64,000 bases of DNA from Ottelia alismoides (taxonomy: Eukaryota > Streptophyta > Magnoliopsida > Alismatales > Hydrocharitaceae). Positions within the stretch are counted from its first letter, which is position 1; each line of letters opens with the position of its first letter. Positions 33,299 through 44,127 of the stretch are shown one piece after another. The notes under the pieces were generated by a model. It was not told the DNA's origin. It ran no database searches and saw nothing but the letters and a program-made list of their open reading frames with translations. Location: the NCBI GenBank assembly GCA_037367405.1, contig JAZKJV010000150.1, positions 186,001-250,000 of the forward strand, written 5' to 3'. A program made the translations under genes and the position numbers.

Positions 33299-33561
33299 TA
33301 TTTTTTTGGGTAAATTACAAAAAAGGGACTGCGCTTTACATAGATTCCCAAATTAGGGACTGGTCTTTATTTCGTAACAAATAGGGGATCAAATTTTAAC
33401 TTAACGGTTCAGTCCCCAACTCCGTCAATGGGCGCATTAATCCATAAATTTACTTAACGAAATTGTCCCTCCGGCCTCTTTTCCTTCCCCTTGCTATGAT
33501 CAAGAGCAACCTCCGCCCTCCCCTTCCCCCATGCACGCGCCCCACCTACGTCAGCGACAAC

Positions 33562-34341
33562 TAGGGATGAAAACGGATACGGATATATCCGAATATCCGC
33601 TTACCGTATTCGAAAAATTACCGGATACGGATATTCGTATCCGAATATTAATCGACTACGGATCGGATATGGATATAGGTTGTAAAAATTTTCCGAATAC
33701 CGATACGGATATGGTAATGGCTTGAATATCCGGATTCGGATCCGGATATCCGAATACAATATTTGATATTATTTTATATATTAGCTAATATAATGTAAGC
33801 TACAATCTTATGCTATTATATTAGTATTATATATTATATAATACAATATATTAACGATATTAATAAATTTCTATTTCTTTGGGTATGAGCGCGAACAAAA
33901 TTTATGAAATCCTATTCCCTTTTTGCTTCCGGTCAAGAATACATGTCACCTCGACACTCCCTTTTGTCATGACGCAACTTATTTATATTTTATTGCTATT
34001 TTTAAAATCATATGAACTTTGATAAAAATCAATTCATATTCGTATGTGGTCTTTATTCAATCCGTATTCGGATTCCATGTTTATTGGATCCATATTGGCA
34101 TTTCACTCTTTATTCGATTCATATTTGGATTATCTCTTTATTCGATCCGTATTCGGATCCGCTCTTTATTCGATCCGTATTCGGATTTGATAAATATCCG
34201 ATTCGGATTCGTATCCGCATTTTTACGGATATGTTTTCCATAATGCATATCCGAATCATATCCGTATCCGTATTCGTATTCGATAGAGAGGAAGCGAATA
34301 TGGATATGGAAATAGGCATATCCGATCCGTTTTCATCCCTA
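33562..34341. mobile_element. hAT-type MITE, TAGGGATGAAAA family, copy 2
   Basis: 780 bp with ends TAGGGATGAAAACGG and its complement, flanked by a perfect 8-bp duplication GCGACAAC (33554-33561 and 34342-34349), as expected for hAT. The interior is a patchwork of ATTCGGAT and CTTTATTCGATC repeats. No transposase. Confidence 0.85.
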
Positions 34342-34788
34342 GCGACAACTCGACGGAGGCACTGCCGTCCCCACACGCTCCATCCTCCTCAGCACAGTTC
34401 CCCTGCACATCTCAGAGGGTGCCATCCGCATGGAGCTTGAGTCATTCGGCGGCGTACACACCGCCGAGATGGGTTGCCTTAGTACACATTCTTCTTTCTG
34501 CAGTATTGGAGTTAACGATTTGCTTGAGTTCGTCATTGAGTGCTCTTCATATCACAACCTCTGTATGAATTTTTCTTTGTACTCAACTGCTTGCTCTTTC
34601 CCTTCGCATTGTATATTTCTCTGGGTAGCGTGAGATCACTGGTAGTGGCTGTTGCTAAACCTCTAGATCTCTACCTCCTACTTAATCTCAGAATGCCAGA
34701 AAATTGAGATATTTTAACTGTTTCCATGGAGAATTTGGGTAGCAAGTCAGGGATCCCTTTTAGAGCATCACATTCCTGATGACTTCCG

Positions 34789-35265
34789 CTATCGATCGAG
34801 AGTTTCGTACTCGATGTTCTCTCCCTCTCGTTTGTTACCATTTAATGTTGTGGAATAACAACCATATATGATCTTTCCAACATCCACGATGATAAAGCGA
34901 CGAGCGCGCAGCGGAAGTGTGGCGCCGTCATGCTCCTCCGCTTCGACAAGCAGCAGCGCGTCGACGGTGCGATGTAGCCCTTCGGCCATGCTTTTCAGCA
35001 CGTGAAGAAGCGGGTGATCCGACATGCGCCGTGCAGTGTCGGCATACTTGGCCTCGTCGGGTTTCTCAACGACAATGTCGGTGGTGGTGATGCAGCAGTA
35101 CGATTCGATGCGGACTCCGATGATGGTGCCGTGCGATGAGATCGCGGAGGAGAACGAGGTGCGAGGAGCGCGCAGCAGAAGCGCGTTGACGTCATCCTCC
35201 TCCCATTCCACAAGCGGAAGCTCTATTTGTGTGAGTGTAGAATTGGTTAGGGACAATTTCGTCAA
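34789..35265 (-). CDS. Hypothetical ORF inside the Pack-MULE, possibly captured sequence
   Basis: 158 codons on the minus strand. It starts inside the right inverted repeat and runs into the GC-rich interior. I do not recognise the protein. Two similar segments, (N/D)ALLLRAPR and DALLLVEAEE, suggest an internal duplication. Codon composition differs from the AT-rich flanks, which fits a captured exon. Alternatives are a chance ORF or an antisense shadow. There is no evidence of expression. Confidence 0.25.
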   Translation of the reverse strand: MTKLSLTNSTLTQIELPLVEWEEDDVNALLLRAPRTSFSSAISSHGTIIGVRIESYCCITTTDIVVEKPDEAKYADTARRMSDHPLLHVLKSMAEGLHRTVDALLLVEAEEHDGATLPLRARRFIIVDVGKIIYGCYSTTLNGNKREGENIEYETLDR

Positions 35266-35421
35266 GTAAATTTATGGATTAAGGCGCCCATTCACGGAGT
35301 TGGGGACTGAACCGTTAAGTTAAAATTTGATCCCCTATTTGTTACGAAATAAAGACCAGTCCCTAATTTGGGAATCTATGTAAAGCTCAGCTCCTTTTTT
35401 GTAATTTACCCTTATTTTTTT

Positions 35422-35752
35422 AGTTATTCCACGTTTAGCAATGATTTCTTTTCACAATGTTTAACCTATAACAAGTCAAAATTCCAATGTGACAGCCACG
35501 ATAATTTGATGCCACGAATTGTTGTTACAACATGTTCTTTCTTATAATGGGTTAGATAAATGAGTCCCCATCGTCATCAAAACTTAATTTTTTTTAGAAA
35601 GGTTTGTATTTCATCATCTAAAATAAGGCGGCAAGGGAAAGTATCGAAAGCGAAGGTTCCACCACGACCATAAGTTTATATAATCCATACCATGATGATG
35701 TAAAATGACAAAGTCTTCTTCCACTATAAGTAAGGTCGGCTGTCATAGAGAG
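35422..35752. other. No feature recognised
   Basis: Intergenic sequence between the Pack-MULE and the next MITE. Confidence 0.5.
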
Positions 35753-35940
35753 GATCATCTGTTGTAGTGTTGTGGCTGCAGTAGCCGCTTGAGCCGCTCG
35801 ATCTTGATCGAGTTGTTCACACGATTTTGCACGATACGAGCCCACGAAAGTGCAAAATCATGTGAACCGCTCGATCAAGATCAAACGGCTCTAGCGGTTA
35901 CTGCAGACTCCGCTGCAGATCCCGCTACATCAGAGGATCG
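35753..35940. mobile_element. MULE-type MITE related to 20894-21147
   Basis: Imperfect inverted repeats of about 85 bp containing GAGCCGCTCGATC(T) and GTTCACA motifs shared with the MITE at 20894-21147. The outer ends read GGATCATCTG and its diverged complement. A clean TSD was not identified. Confidence 0.65.
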
Positions 35941-36738
35941 GTGTCGCGGTTGTCGACTACCTAACGCCATCCACACAAGAGAGGAATTTGAACCCTATTT
36001 TTTTAGGTGGTAGGCGTACTGCACTGGCACTAGACTATAATGCTGTGATGAATGGAATTATTGCTACAAATATTATGGTTTTTCTCGTATTAGCAATTGA
36101 TATTTGACGTAGAGGGGCGGGTGGGTAATGAACCTCCAAATTTAGGAAAATTTGATGGAGAGATGTATATAATGAAACCGTTTTTGATATTTTTTACATC
36201 TGCTTTCATTCTGCGGCCCCCAATTTAAAAAATATGAGGATGAAAAATACGGTTAAAAAGAACTTCCGTGTGGGTTTTCACACAGTAATTATTAATATTT
36301 GAATATTCACCTCAAGTTATTGATTAAAGACACAATAGTTTAATTTCAATTTCTCAGCATTACTCTTTTTAGAACATTCATGCAGACACATCAAGATGAT
36401 GATGATGATGAAGTCGTGAGGCTAGAATAGTTTGATATATTGTATAACTAGTTTGGACCATTGCTCGTATAGTGATTTAGTTTGATGTTTAAATGATTTG
36501 AACAATTTAAGGTAGAGAAGTTTATTTTGAATTTCTCAGCATTACTTCATTCAGAATATTCTTGTAATTTGGTATATGAAATGAATATCTATTTCATTCT
36601 TTACCCTTCTCTTTATAATGAATAGTTTATATTGATACATGTAATGAATGCAATGAATGTTCAATGTCAGTTGATGCAGGGTAAAACGAAGGTCATAGCA
36701 GTGGGTAACCAATTTTTTTGTAGCAGAGAATTAATGGA
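35941..36738. other. No gene recognised
   Basis: AT-rich intergenic sequence with a short GATGAT microsatellite at about 36396-36413. No coding signal. Confidence 0.5.
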
Positions 36739-36906
36739 GACGGTCGTGACCGTCGCCTAAGGCACAATAACCCCGTCATTGAGAATCATAGGGGACGGTT
36801 CAGTGAAGTATCGGAGATAGTCGCGACCGTCCTCATTGTCCTTCCGAGGGGATGGTCGCGACCATCCCCTTTGACCGTAGTAGAAGGGACGGTCGCGACC
36901 GTACCC
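36739..36906. repeat. Array of four GGTCGCGACC-type palindromes
   Basis: Sites at 36739-36754, about 36817-36831, 36848-36869 (a perfect 22-bp palindrome) and 36886-36906 share the core GGTCG(C/T)GACC with G-rich and C-rich wings. Arrays of this kind are typical of subterminal regions of plant CACTA transposons. CACTA ends were not found here. Confidence 0.65.
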
Positions 36907-37237
36907 GAAGTGTAATTATTGGGGATGTTTGTAAAAATCGCCCCCTATGTCAAATGGGACATGGCCTGTAGAGACGGTCATGCGACAACTCTCATTTATC
37001 AAAGGGTCGATCATCATCTAAGAGGGGATGAAAGAAGAGCATCGCCTGTTCTATACTTCCATGTAGTGTTTGGAGATTAAATGATGAAATGAACCCCTCT
37101 ATTCTTTAGAATAATTTGGATTAATTATTGAGGTTAGGAACTCTGTGAAATATGTCGATGGATAAAAGATGTAGAAGATATTAAGGTTCAAATCCATAGG
37201 CATATTTTGCAAGTATATATATAGGGCTTATCTAGAG
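36907..37237. other. No feature recognised
   Basis: Intergenic sequence between the palindrome array and the degenerate MULE end. Confidence 0.5.
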
Positions 37238-37927
37238 GGCTCTGTGCTCATTTGTATTTTAATGAGCCCCCTATATCAACCGTAAGATTATGATCCCGTG
37301 GTAAAAAAAATACACGAGATCGTAGGATTATAGATGCCATAACCACTCCCGCTAAAATCTCAGAGACTAATTTCCATTTTTAAAATGTAATTAACATTCG
37401 TTTAATTCCTAAAAAAGTTATCGAGGTTTCTTTCTCACCCAGTCGACGATGAACAAGAGAGAAACCCTACCTTCTTCTTGGTCGGCGATAACTTGCTGAT
37501 AGTTCTGCGACGAACATACGTAAGTTTTGTTATATTTTAATCTTTCAATCGACTAGTTTTTACCTTCAATCAGAAGTTTTAACCTTCAATCAACAAAAGA
37601 GAAACCAAACTTTAATTTTTTGAACCTTTCATTTGATAATAGTAGAACAATCGATTCCAGAATCGTTGTTTTAATTTCTTAAATTGTTATGAAAAAGAAT
37701 GTTTTTGTAAATGAATGTAATATTATAAATCAAAGGTTTTCGTATTTTGAATTATATTAAATTTACCAAAGATAAAGATTCAACATGATTACGTTAAGAA
37801 AAAAGAATATGAGTTTTTTTTCTAACTCTTAATTTTACTGATATTGGATTTATTACATGTTATTATTATCAAAGTTACTTCTACATGCTAAGAGGTTACT
37901 GATAGATAGAGTAAATATTACTTGTTA

Positions 37928-38134
37928 TGTAGCGTCCCGGGCTTAGGTCCCCGGTCCGTTATCGAGGAAAACTGACCCTGACAACTTATTGGGTACAGGC
38001 CCAGATGGACCCGTTGACAACCACCCAAAATGCTTAAGCCCAAGTTGTTAAGTAGTAATCCCCACCACTTATAAACTACACCCACACTTCGTGAGTTTTA
38101 GGTATGGTACTATGTTTGGGGTTGGAATGTTACA
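37928..38134 (-). repeat. TRIM LTR copy a (207 bp)
   Basis: Starts TGTAGCGTCCCGGG and ends GGAATGTTACA. Followed by the complement of a PPT (CCTCCCCCACTTAT). Offset to copy b is exactly 383 bases. Confidence 0.85.
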
Positions 38135-38310
38135 ACCTCCCCCACTTATATTCGCAGCGTCCTCGTTGCGACATGGCACATCACTTCTTCCCAGTGACAG
38201 TGGCGGCTTCACGCTCCGGGTAGCCATTTCCTCCAACCTCTTTGTAGGGGCGGCTCCACCTCTCGGGTAGCCCTTTCCACTATCAGAGGGCGTTCCGCTC
38301 TGATACCATT

Positions 38311-38517
38311 TGTAACGTCCCGGGCTTAGGTCCCCGGTCCGTTATCGAGGAAAACTGGCCCTGACAACTTGTTGGGTTCGGGCCCAAATGGATCCGTTGA
38401 CAACCACCCAAAATGCTTAAGCCCAAGTTATTAAGTAGTAATCCCCACCACTTATAAACTACACCCACACTTCGTGAGTTTTAGGTATGGTACTATGTTT
38501 GGGGTTGGAATGTTACA
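38311..38517 (-). repeat. TRIM LTR copy b (207 bp)
   Basis: Starts TGTAACGTCCCGGG and ends TGTTACA. It lies two bases from the PBS complement at 38297-38308 (minus strand TGGTATCAGAGC). Confidence 0.85.
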
Positions 38518-38694
38518 ACCTCCCCCACTTATATTCGCAGCGTCCTCGTTGCGACATGGCACATCACTTCTTCCCAGTGACAGTGGCGGCTTCACGCTCC
38601 GGGTAGCCATTTCCTCCAACCTCTTTGTAGGGGCGGCTCCACCTCTCGGGTAGCCCTTTCCACTATCAGAGGGCGTTCCGCTCTGATACCACGT

Positions 38695-40979
38695 TGTCAC
38701 GTCCCGGACCTCGAAACATGGGAAACATTGCGGAAGCATCCCAATACGATGAATTTTTTTTCTTCGAGTCCAGGAACGAGACAAAATCTCAATAATCCAT
38801 AAATAACAATCAGAGTGCCATACATATTGGAAGAATAAAGGAACATAACCAATAACTAAAAGACTTATCAAGTCTGACTACAAAAAGAAATCAAATAAGT
38901 CTATCAATAATCTCCCGTACATTAATCTTAATGAAATAGGATAAAGCAATGAGTCCTTAATTTAGCCGAGCAGCCCAACCTCGTCCTCCGTTAAGCTGCA
39001 ATGTTATAAATCAATATTAGTCAAAAGAATTTGACTAAGTATGCACCAATAATTTATGAGGCATACCATCATAACTATATACAATGAGTAAAAGAAATTA
39101 CGATGACAATTCCATATAATAAGGACTATAAATCAATAAATAATGAACTATAAAAGACTTTTTCATGTATGCCCCTCATTATGGGATAAAAAGAGAAATT
39201 CAATCAATTTCCTTGAATATCACAAATTTTGTGACCATAATATCAATATCTATATCAAATATAAATCAATACCATCTGCCGACACCGGGCAGCCCGAGCT
39301 TGGATAGAAGCCACCCCGTTCCCTTAAATCAAAATTTTAAACTAAAACAAATATCAAATACGAGGCCTCCTATCCAAACCCCAATACAATGGACATTAGT
39401 ACTGAGTCAACCGCCGTAGCGGAAATTGTTTGGAAGTAGTGTAGGATTACCCGCCTACAACGGTCAATTGGCGGAATTAACCGTCCGCGCGGCACCCGGC
39501 CAGGTCAAAGTCTCTAATGGACTAACAATGAACAATGTCTACTTCCGCACAATGGTGGTGTCAAAAACAATAATTTATTTTTCAATAAAAATATTTGAAT
39601 AAAAAAAAATACATTTTAACCTATATATCAAAAGGCAATAATGTATCTATCTCTTTACATTTAACAACTAATCCAAGAATAAGCATTATGGCTAAATATC
39701 AACTTGGCACCTAATTACATAAAATTGTAACACAGAGATATAATCAAAGAAGTTTAACGAGATGTCATAAAAAAATACCATTGCAACAATTAATAAAATA
39801 GAAAGTGTGATATAAATAACAACGGTATGTATATTAATTTATATCACATACCGTTGTTATTTATATCCCACTTTCTATTTTATTAATTGTTGCAATGGTA
39901 TTTTTTTATGACATCTCGTTAAACTTCTTTGATTATATCTCTGTGTTACAATTTTATGTAATTAGGTGCCAAGTTGATATTTAGCCATAATGCTTATTCT
40001 TGGATTAGTTGTTAAATGTAAAGAGATAGATACATTATTGCCTTTTGATATATAGATTAAAATGTATTTTTTTATTCAAATATTTTTATTGAAAAATAAA
40101 TTATTGTTTTTGACACCACCATTGTGCGGAAGTAGACATTGTTCATTGTTAGTCCATTAGAGACTTTGACCTGGCCGGGTGCCGCGCGGACGGTTAATTC
40201 CGCCAATTGACCGTTGTAGGCGGGTAATCCTACACTACTTCCAAACAATTTCCGCTACGGCGGTTGACTCAGTACTGATGTCCATTGTATTGGGGTTTGG
40301 ATAGGAGGCCTCGTATTTGATATTTGTTTTAGTTTAAAATTTTGATTTAAGGGAACGGGGTGGCTTCTATCCAAGCTCGGGCTGCCCGGTGTCGGCAGAT
40401 GGTATTGATTTATATTTGATATAGATATTGATATTATGGTCACAAAATTTGTGATATTTAAGGAAATTGATTGAATTTCTCTTTTTATCCCATAATGAGG
40501 GGCATACATGAAAAAGTCTTTTATAGTTCATTATTTATTGATTTATAGTCCTTATTATATGGAATTGTCATCGTAATTTCTTTTACTCATTGTATATAGT
40601 TATGATGGTATGCCTCATAAATTATTGGTGCATACTTAGTCAAATTCTTTTGACTAATATTGATTTATAACATTGCAGCTTAACGGAGGACGAGGTTGGG
40701 CTGCTCGGCTAAATTAAGGACTCATTGCTTTATCCTAGTTCATTAAGATTAATGTACGGGAGATTATTGATAGACTTATTTGATTTCTTTTTGTAGTCAG
40801 ACTTGATAAGTCTTTTAGTTATTGGTTATGTTCCTTTATTCTTCCAATATGTATGGCACTCTGATTGTTATTTATGGATTATTGAGATTTTGTCTCGTTC
40901 CTGGACTCGAAGAAAAAAAATTCATCGTATTGGGATGCTTCCGCAATGTTTCCCATGTTTCGAGGTCCGGGACGTGACA
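38695..40979. repeat. Near-perfect palindrome, arms of about 1.13 kb
   Basis: The left arm 38695-39830 and right arm 39846-40979 are inverted copies separated by a 15-base AT-rich loop; very few mismatches are seen. The outer ends are TGTCACGTCCCGG and its complement, next to a PBS complement on the left. Each arm therefore looks like part of an LTR whose U5 end points outward. The duplicated small ORFs (39165-39419 and 40255-40509) are mirror images and not considered genes. Confidence 0.9.
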
Positions 40980-41099
40980 TGTTATATATATAAGTTATTA
41001 AAATACTAGTACAAATTTACAATGTTACTAAAGCGTATATTAAGTGTTATTGTTAATTATCCAATAGTTACTAGTACAAGTTATATGCAATTCATTACT

Positions 41100-41345
41100 A
41101 ACGTATCTATCAAAATTACTGATTATTATAATATAGTTACTGACAACCACTAATGAAGTTACAATGTTATCAAAGTTACTTGTTATTATTATAAAGTTAC
41201 TTCTACTTGCTAAAAAGTTATTGATGGGTAGTGTAAATATTACTTGTTATATATGTAAGTTATTGAAATAGTAGTACAAGTTTACCAAAGCGTATATTAA
41301 GTGTTACTGATCATTATCCAATTATTATGACATATTTCTTTCTTT
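41100..41345 (+). repeat. GTTAC-rich dispersed repeat of about 250-300 bp
   Basis: Starts near ATTACTAACGTATCTAT and includes AAAGTTACTTCTACTTGC and GGGTAGTGTAAATA. Similar copies lie at about 43370-43650 and 45350-45620, and one split by the chimeric insertion (about 37880-37927 continuing at 40985-41100). All share one orientation. Confidence 0.7.
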
Positions 41346-41376
41346 TATGACATATTTCTTTCTTTTTTATTACAAG

Positions 41377-41616
41377 GTTGATTGGATGGCAGAATATTTC
41401 ATGCTATTCACTGGAGAACAACTTGAGAAATGACCAATAGTTATGGCAAAAGGCATCCCAAAGCAATCAAGTGATTCCATCGATTGTGGAGTTTGTGTAA
41501 TGAAGTATATGGAATACATTTGCAAAGGATCGGAGCCCGACTTTTGAATTGAGAATATACCGAGGTTCCGCGCCGAGATAGCTTCTATACTACTAAGTTG
41601 TGGGGAGAAGAAATGA
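41377..41616 (+). pseudogene. Ulp1-type (C48) SUMO protease C-terminal exon, broken
   Basis: 80 codons after a good splice acceptor (pyrimidine tract, then ACAAG). The segment contains GIPKQSSDSIDCGVCVMKYM. It carries the glutamine and catalytic cysteine (codon 37, in DCG) of Ulp1/C48 cysteine proteases, which process SUMO precursors and conjugates. The His and Asp of the triad would lie in upstream exons that are not found. Two in-frame TGA codons (19 and 57) disable it. Ulp1 domains often travel in plant MULE and CACTA elements, which fits the context here. Host gene origin is less likely. Confidence 0.72.
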
Positions 41617-41828
41617 AGAAAATAACGTCTTCTGTGTTTGTAATCAGAGCATTTTTTTTGAAATATGGATGCTATATGATGTAATCACATATGGAAAAAA
41701 TCCAACATTTGTTTGCATACATATATTTTTTAAAGAAGATATCATATTTGCTTGACATTAGCTGTTCGTTATTTGTGATTGTTGTATGGCTCTATTAATA
41801 ATCATTGATTAATGTGTAATTGTAATGC

Positions 41829-42475
41829 TACGTGTTACTGGTGGTTCTCTCAATATTACTTTTAATAGTAACATGATACTAAAGGATGCTTTCGATGTTA
41901 CCAATAGTAATATTACGTGTTATTGGTCGTTGTCTCATTCTTACTTTTACAAAGTTACATGATACTAAATGAGGCTTTCGATCTTACCGACATTATTGAT
42001 ACGTCTTACTGGACATCGTTTCATTCTTTCCTTTACAGATCACCAATAGTAATGTTTCATGTTACTGATCTTTCACTCCTATGTTACCAATCGTAATGTT
42101 TACTTTTACAGGTTACCAATGTTACCAATCGTAATGCTACATGTTACTGTTCTTTCCCTCATTCATTACCAATAATAATATTACATCTTACTAATGATTC
42201 TCTCATTTTTATACAAGTTTCATGATACTTGTTACTTATGATTAATAATAACTTAATGAATGAGTTTTTCGATTTACCAATAGTAATGATTAGTAAAGGT
42301 TTCATGATTCTCTACTTCTTATACAAGTTTCATGATACTTGTTACTCGTTCTTACTTTTACATAGTTGCATGATACTAATGGAGGCTTTCGATCATACCA
42401 GTATTAATGATGCATGTTACTGATCATCGTCTTTTTTTTTGCTTTTACAGGTTACATAATACTAAATTAGGCTTC
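41829..42475 (+). repeat. Degenerate tandem repeats of about 85 bp
   Basis: Units run roughly ACGTGTTACTGGTCGTT, CATTCTTACTTTTACA, ATGATACTAAATGAGGC, GATGTTACCAATAGTAAT. They are irregular and partly deleted; similar units continue into the duplication that follows. Confidence 0.65.
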
Positions 42476-43929
42476 CAATGTTACCATTCGTAATGCTACA
42501 TGTTACTGATTGTTTTCACATTTGTTACCAGTATTAACTTTACGACTTACTATTGAGACTATCATTCTAAACAATACATTGAATATTATGAATTTGTGGT
42601 CATTGTCTCATTCTTACTTTTACAAAGTTACATGATACTAAATGAGGCTTTCGATTTTACCAATAATAATAATACGATTTACTGGTCGACATCTCAATTT
42701 TTCTTTTAAAGGATACATGCTACTAAATGAGGCTTCCAATGTTACCAATCATAATGCTATGTGTTACTTGTCTTTCCCTCATTCAATACCAATAGTAATA
42801 TTACATCTTACTATTAATTCTCCTATTCTTATACAAAATTCATGATACTTGTTACTTATGATTAATAATAACTTACTGAAGGAAAAAAATTTACTTATGT
42901 ATTCCTCAGTATTAAGTACATAATAAATATCATTAATATGATACAACATGATAAGAGGTTAACAAAACACATATCTTCATCAACGATTAATATCGAAACA
43001 AAGCACTCCTCTAAACATACGTTTCAAAAGCTTCACCAAATGATTAAAATTTATTACATAACTTAAAAAAAGAATATTCCTCTGGAACAGTGAATTAGTT
43101 TGATCCCAAATTGGGTTCATTTCTTCTCATCCAGATGCATAATAGTCAGCTCTCCTTTCTCGAAATATCATACATTTCAAAAGCTTCACCAAATGTTTAA
43201 AATTTATTACATAACTTATAAAAAGAATATTCTTCTGGAACAATGAATTAGTTTGATTTGAAATTGAGTTCATTTCTTCTCATCCAGATGCATAATAGTC
43301 AGCTCTCCTTTCTCGCAATATCATCTGCATACAAAAGATATCAAAGTTACTTGTTAAAAAATATACGGAATTTATTACTAACGTATCTATAAAACTTACT
43401 GATTATTGTAATATAGTTACTGACAGCCACTAATGAAGTTACAATGTTACCAAAGTTACTTGTTATTATTATAATGTTACTTCTACTTGCTAAAAAGTTA
43501 CTGTTGGATAGTGTAAATAATACGTGTTATATATATATATATAAGTTATTGAAATACTAGTACAAGTTTCCAATGTTACCAAAGCCTATATTAAGTGTTA
43601 CTGGTCATTATCCAATAGTTCTTAGTACTAGTTATATGGAACTCCTTACTAACATATCAATAAAAATTACTGATTATTATAATATAGTTACTGACAACCC
43701 ATATTGAAGTTACAAATTTAAATGTCTTTCAGACGTTCTTACTTCTATATATATAAAACGTACTGATACATGTAAAAAAGTTACTGAAAGCCAACAATAA
43801 AGTTACAAATTTAATTACTTTTCAGCCGTTCTGAATTCTAATTTTTTCCATATCAACCTATATTACGTATAATTAACATCAAAAGTATTTCGTTATATTT
43901 TTCTAAATAAATTACACCATGAAAAGTTA

Positions 43930-44127
43930 TTAACTGATAAAGGATTCGTAAGAATAATAATTGATACCTGATCTTTCGGAGTTATTGATCTCATAAACAA
44001 GATCAAAATTACTTTCTTCGATATTGAAATCATGGATATTACTTTCACGTGCAGTAGCTTCAAGGAAATCTTTTTCCGTGATTTCTTCTGAAATATGCTG
44101 ATAAAAATCCCTCCTCGAATTATCCAT
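43930..44127 (-). pseudogene. Small unrecognised ORF, possible first exon, unit 1
   Basis: 65 codons starting MDNSRRDFYQHISEEITEKD, acidic and protein-like in composition. The frame meets a possible splice donor (TCAG|GTATCA near 43970). It occurs again at 45894-46091 with few changes, but there the donor GT has become TT. It may be the N-terminal exon of a transposon gene. I do not recognise the family. Confidence 0.3.

Larger units (their letters stand above)
33308..35412. mobile_element. Pack-MULE-like element with 163-bp terminal inverted repeats
   Basis: The ends (33308-33470 and 35249-35411) are inverted copies that begin GGGTAAATTACAAAAAA, a terminus common among plant MULEs. A 9-bp TATTTTTTT flanks the left (33299-33307) and right (35413-35421) sides. 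This fits a MULE TSD, but it is low complexity. The interior is GC-richer than the surroundings, as when host gene pieces are captured. No transposase is present. A hAT MITE is nested at 33562-34341. Confidence 0.68.
37928..40979. mobile_element. Chimeric insertion: tandem TRIM plus 2.3-kb palindrome, flanked by TSD TGTTA
   Basis: The unit begins TGTAGCGTCCCGG, ends CCGGGACGTGACA and is flanked by TGTTA (37923-37927 and 40980-40984), so it appears to have integrated as one piece. Parts: LTR-a 37928-38134; internal 38135-38310, with PPT complement at its left and tRNA-iMet-type PBS complement at 38297-38308; LTR-b 38311-38517; internal again 38518-38694, with PBS complement at 38680-38691; then an inverted repeat 38695-40979. 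The TRIM part is on the minus strand. No ORF encodes gag or pol. Confidence 0.82.

Noticed and set aside
36700..36726. CACTA transposon end (TTTTTTTGTAGCAG)
   Set aside because: Resembles the complement of CACTACAAAAA but has a mismatch in the CACTA core and faces away from the palindrome array.
39165..40509. Two 84-codon ORFs in the palindrome as genes
   Set aside because: Mirror images created by the inverted repeat, with no domain and in LTR-like sequence.
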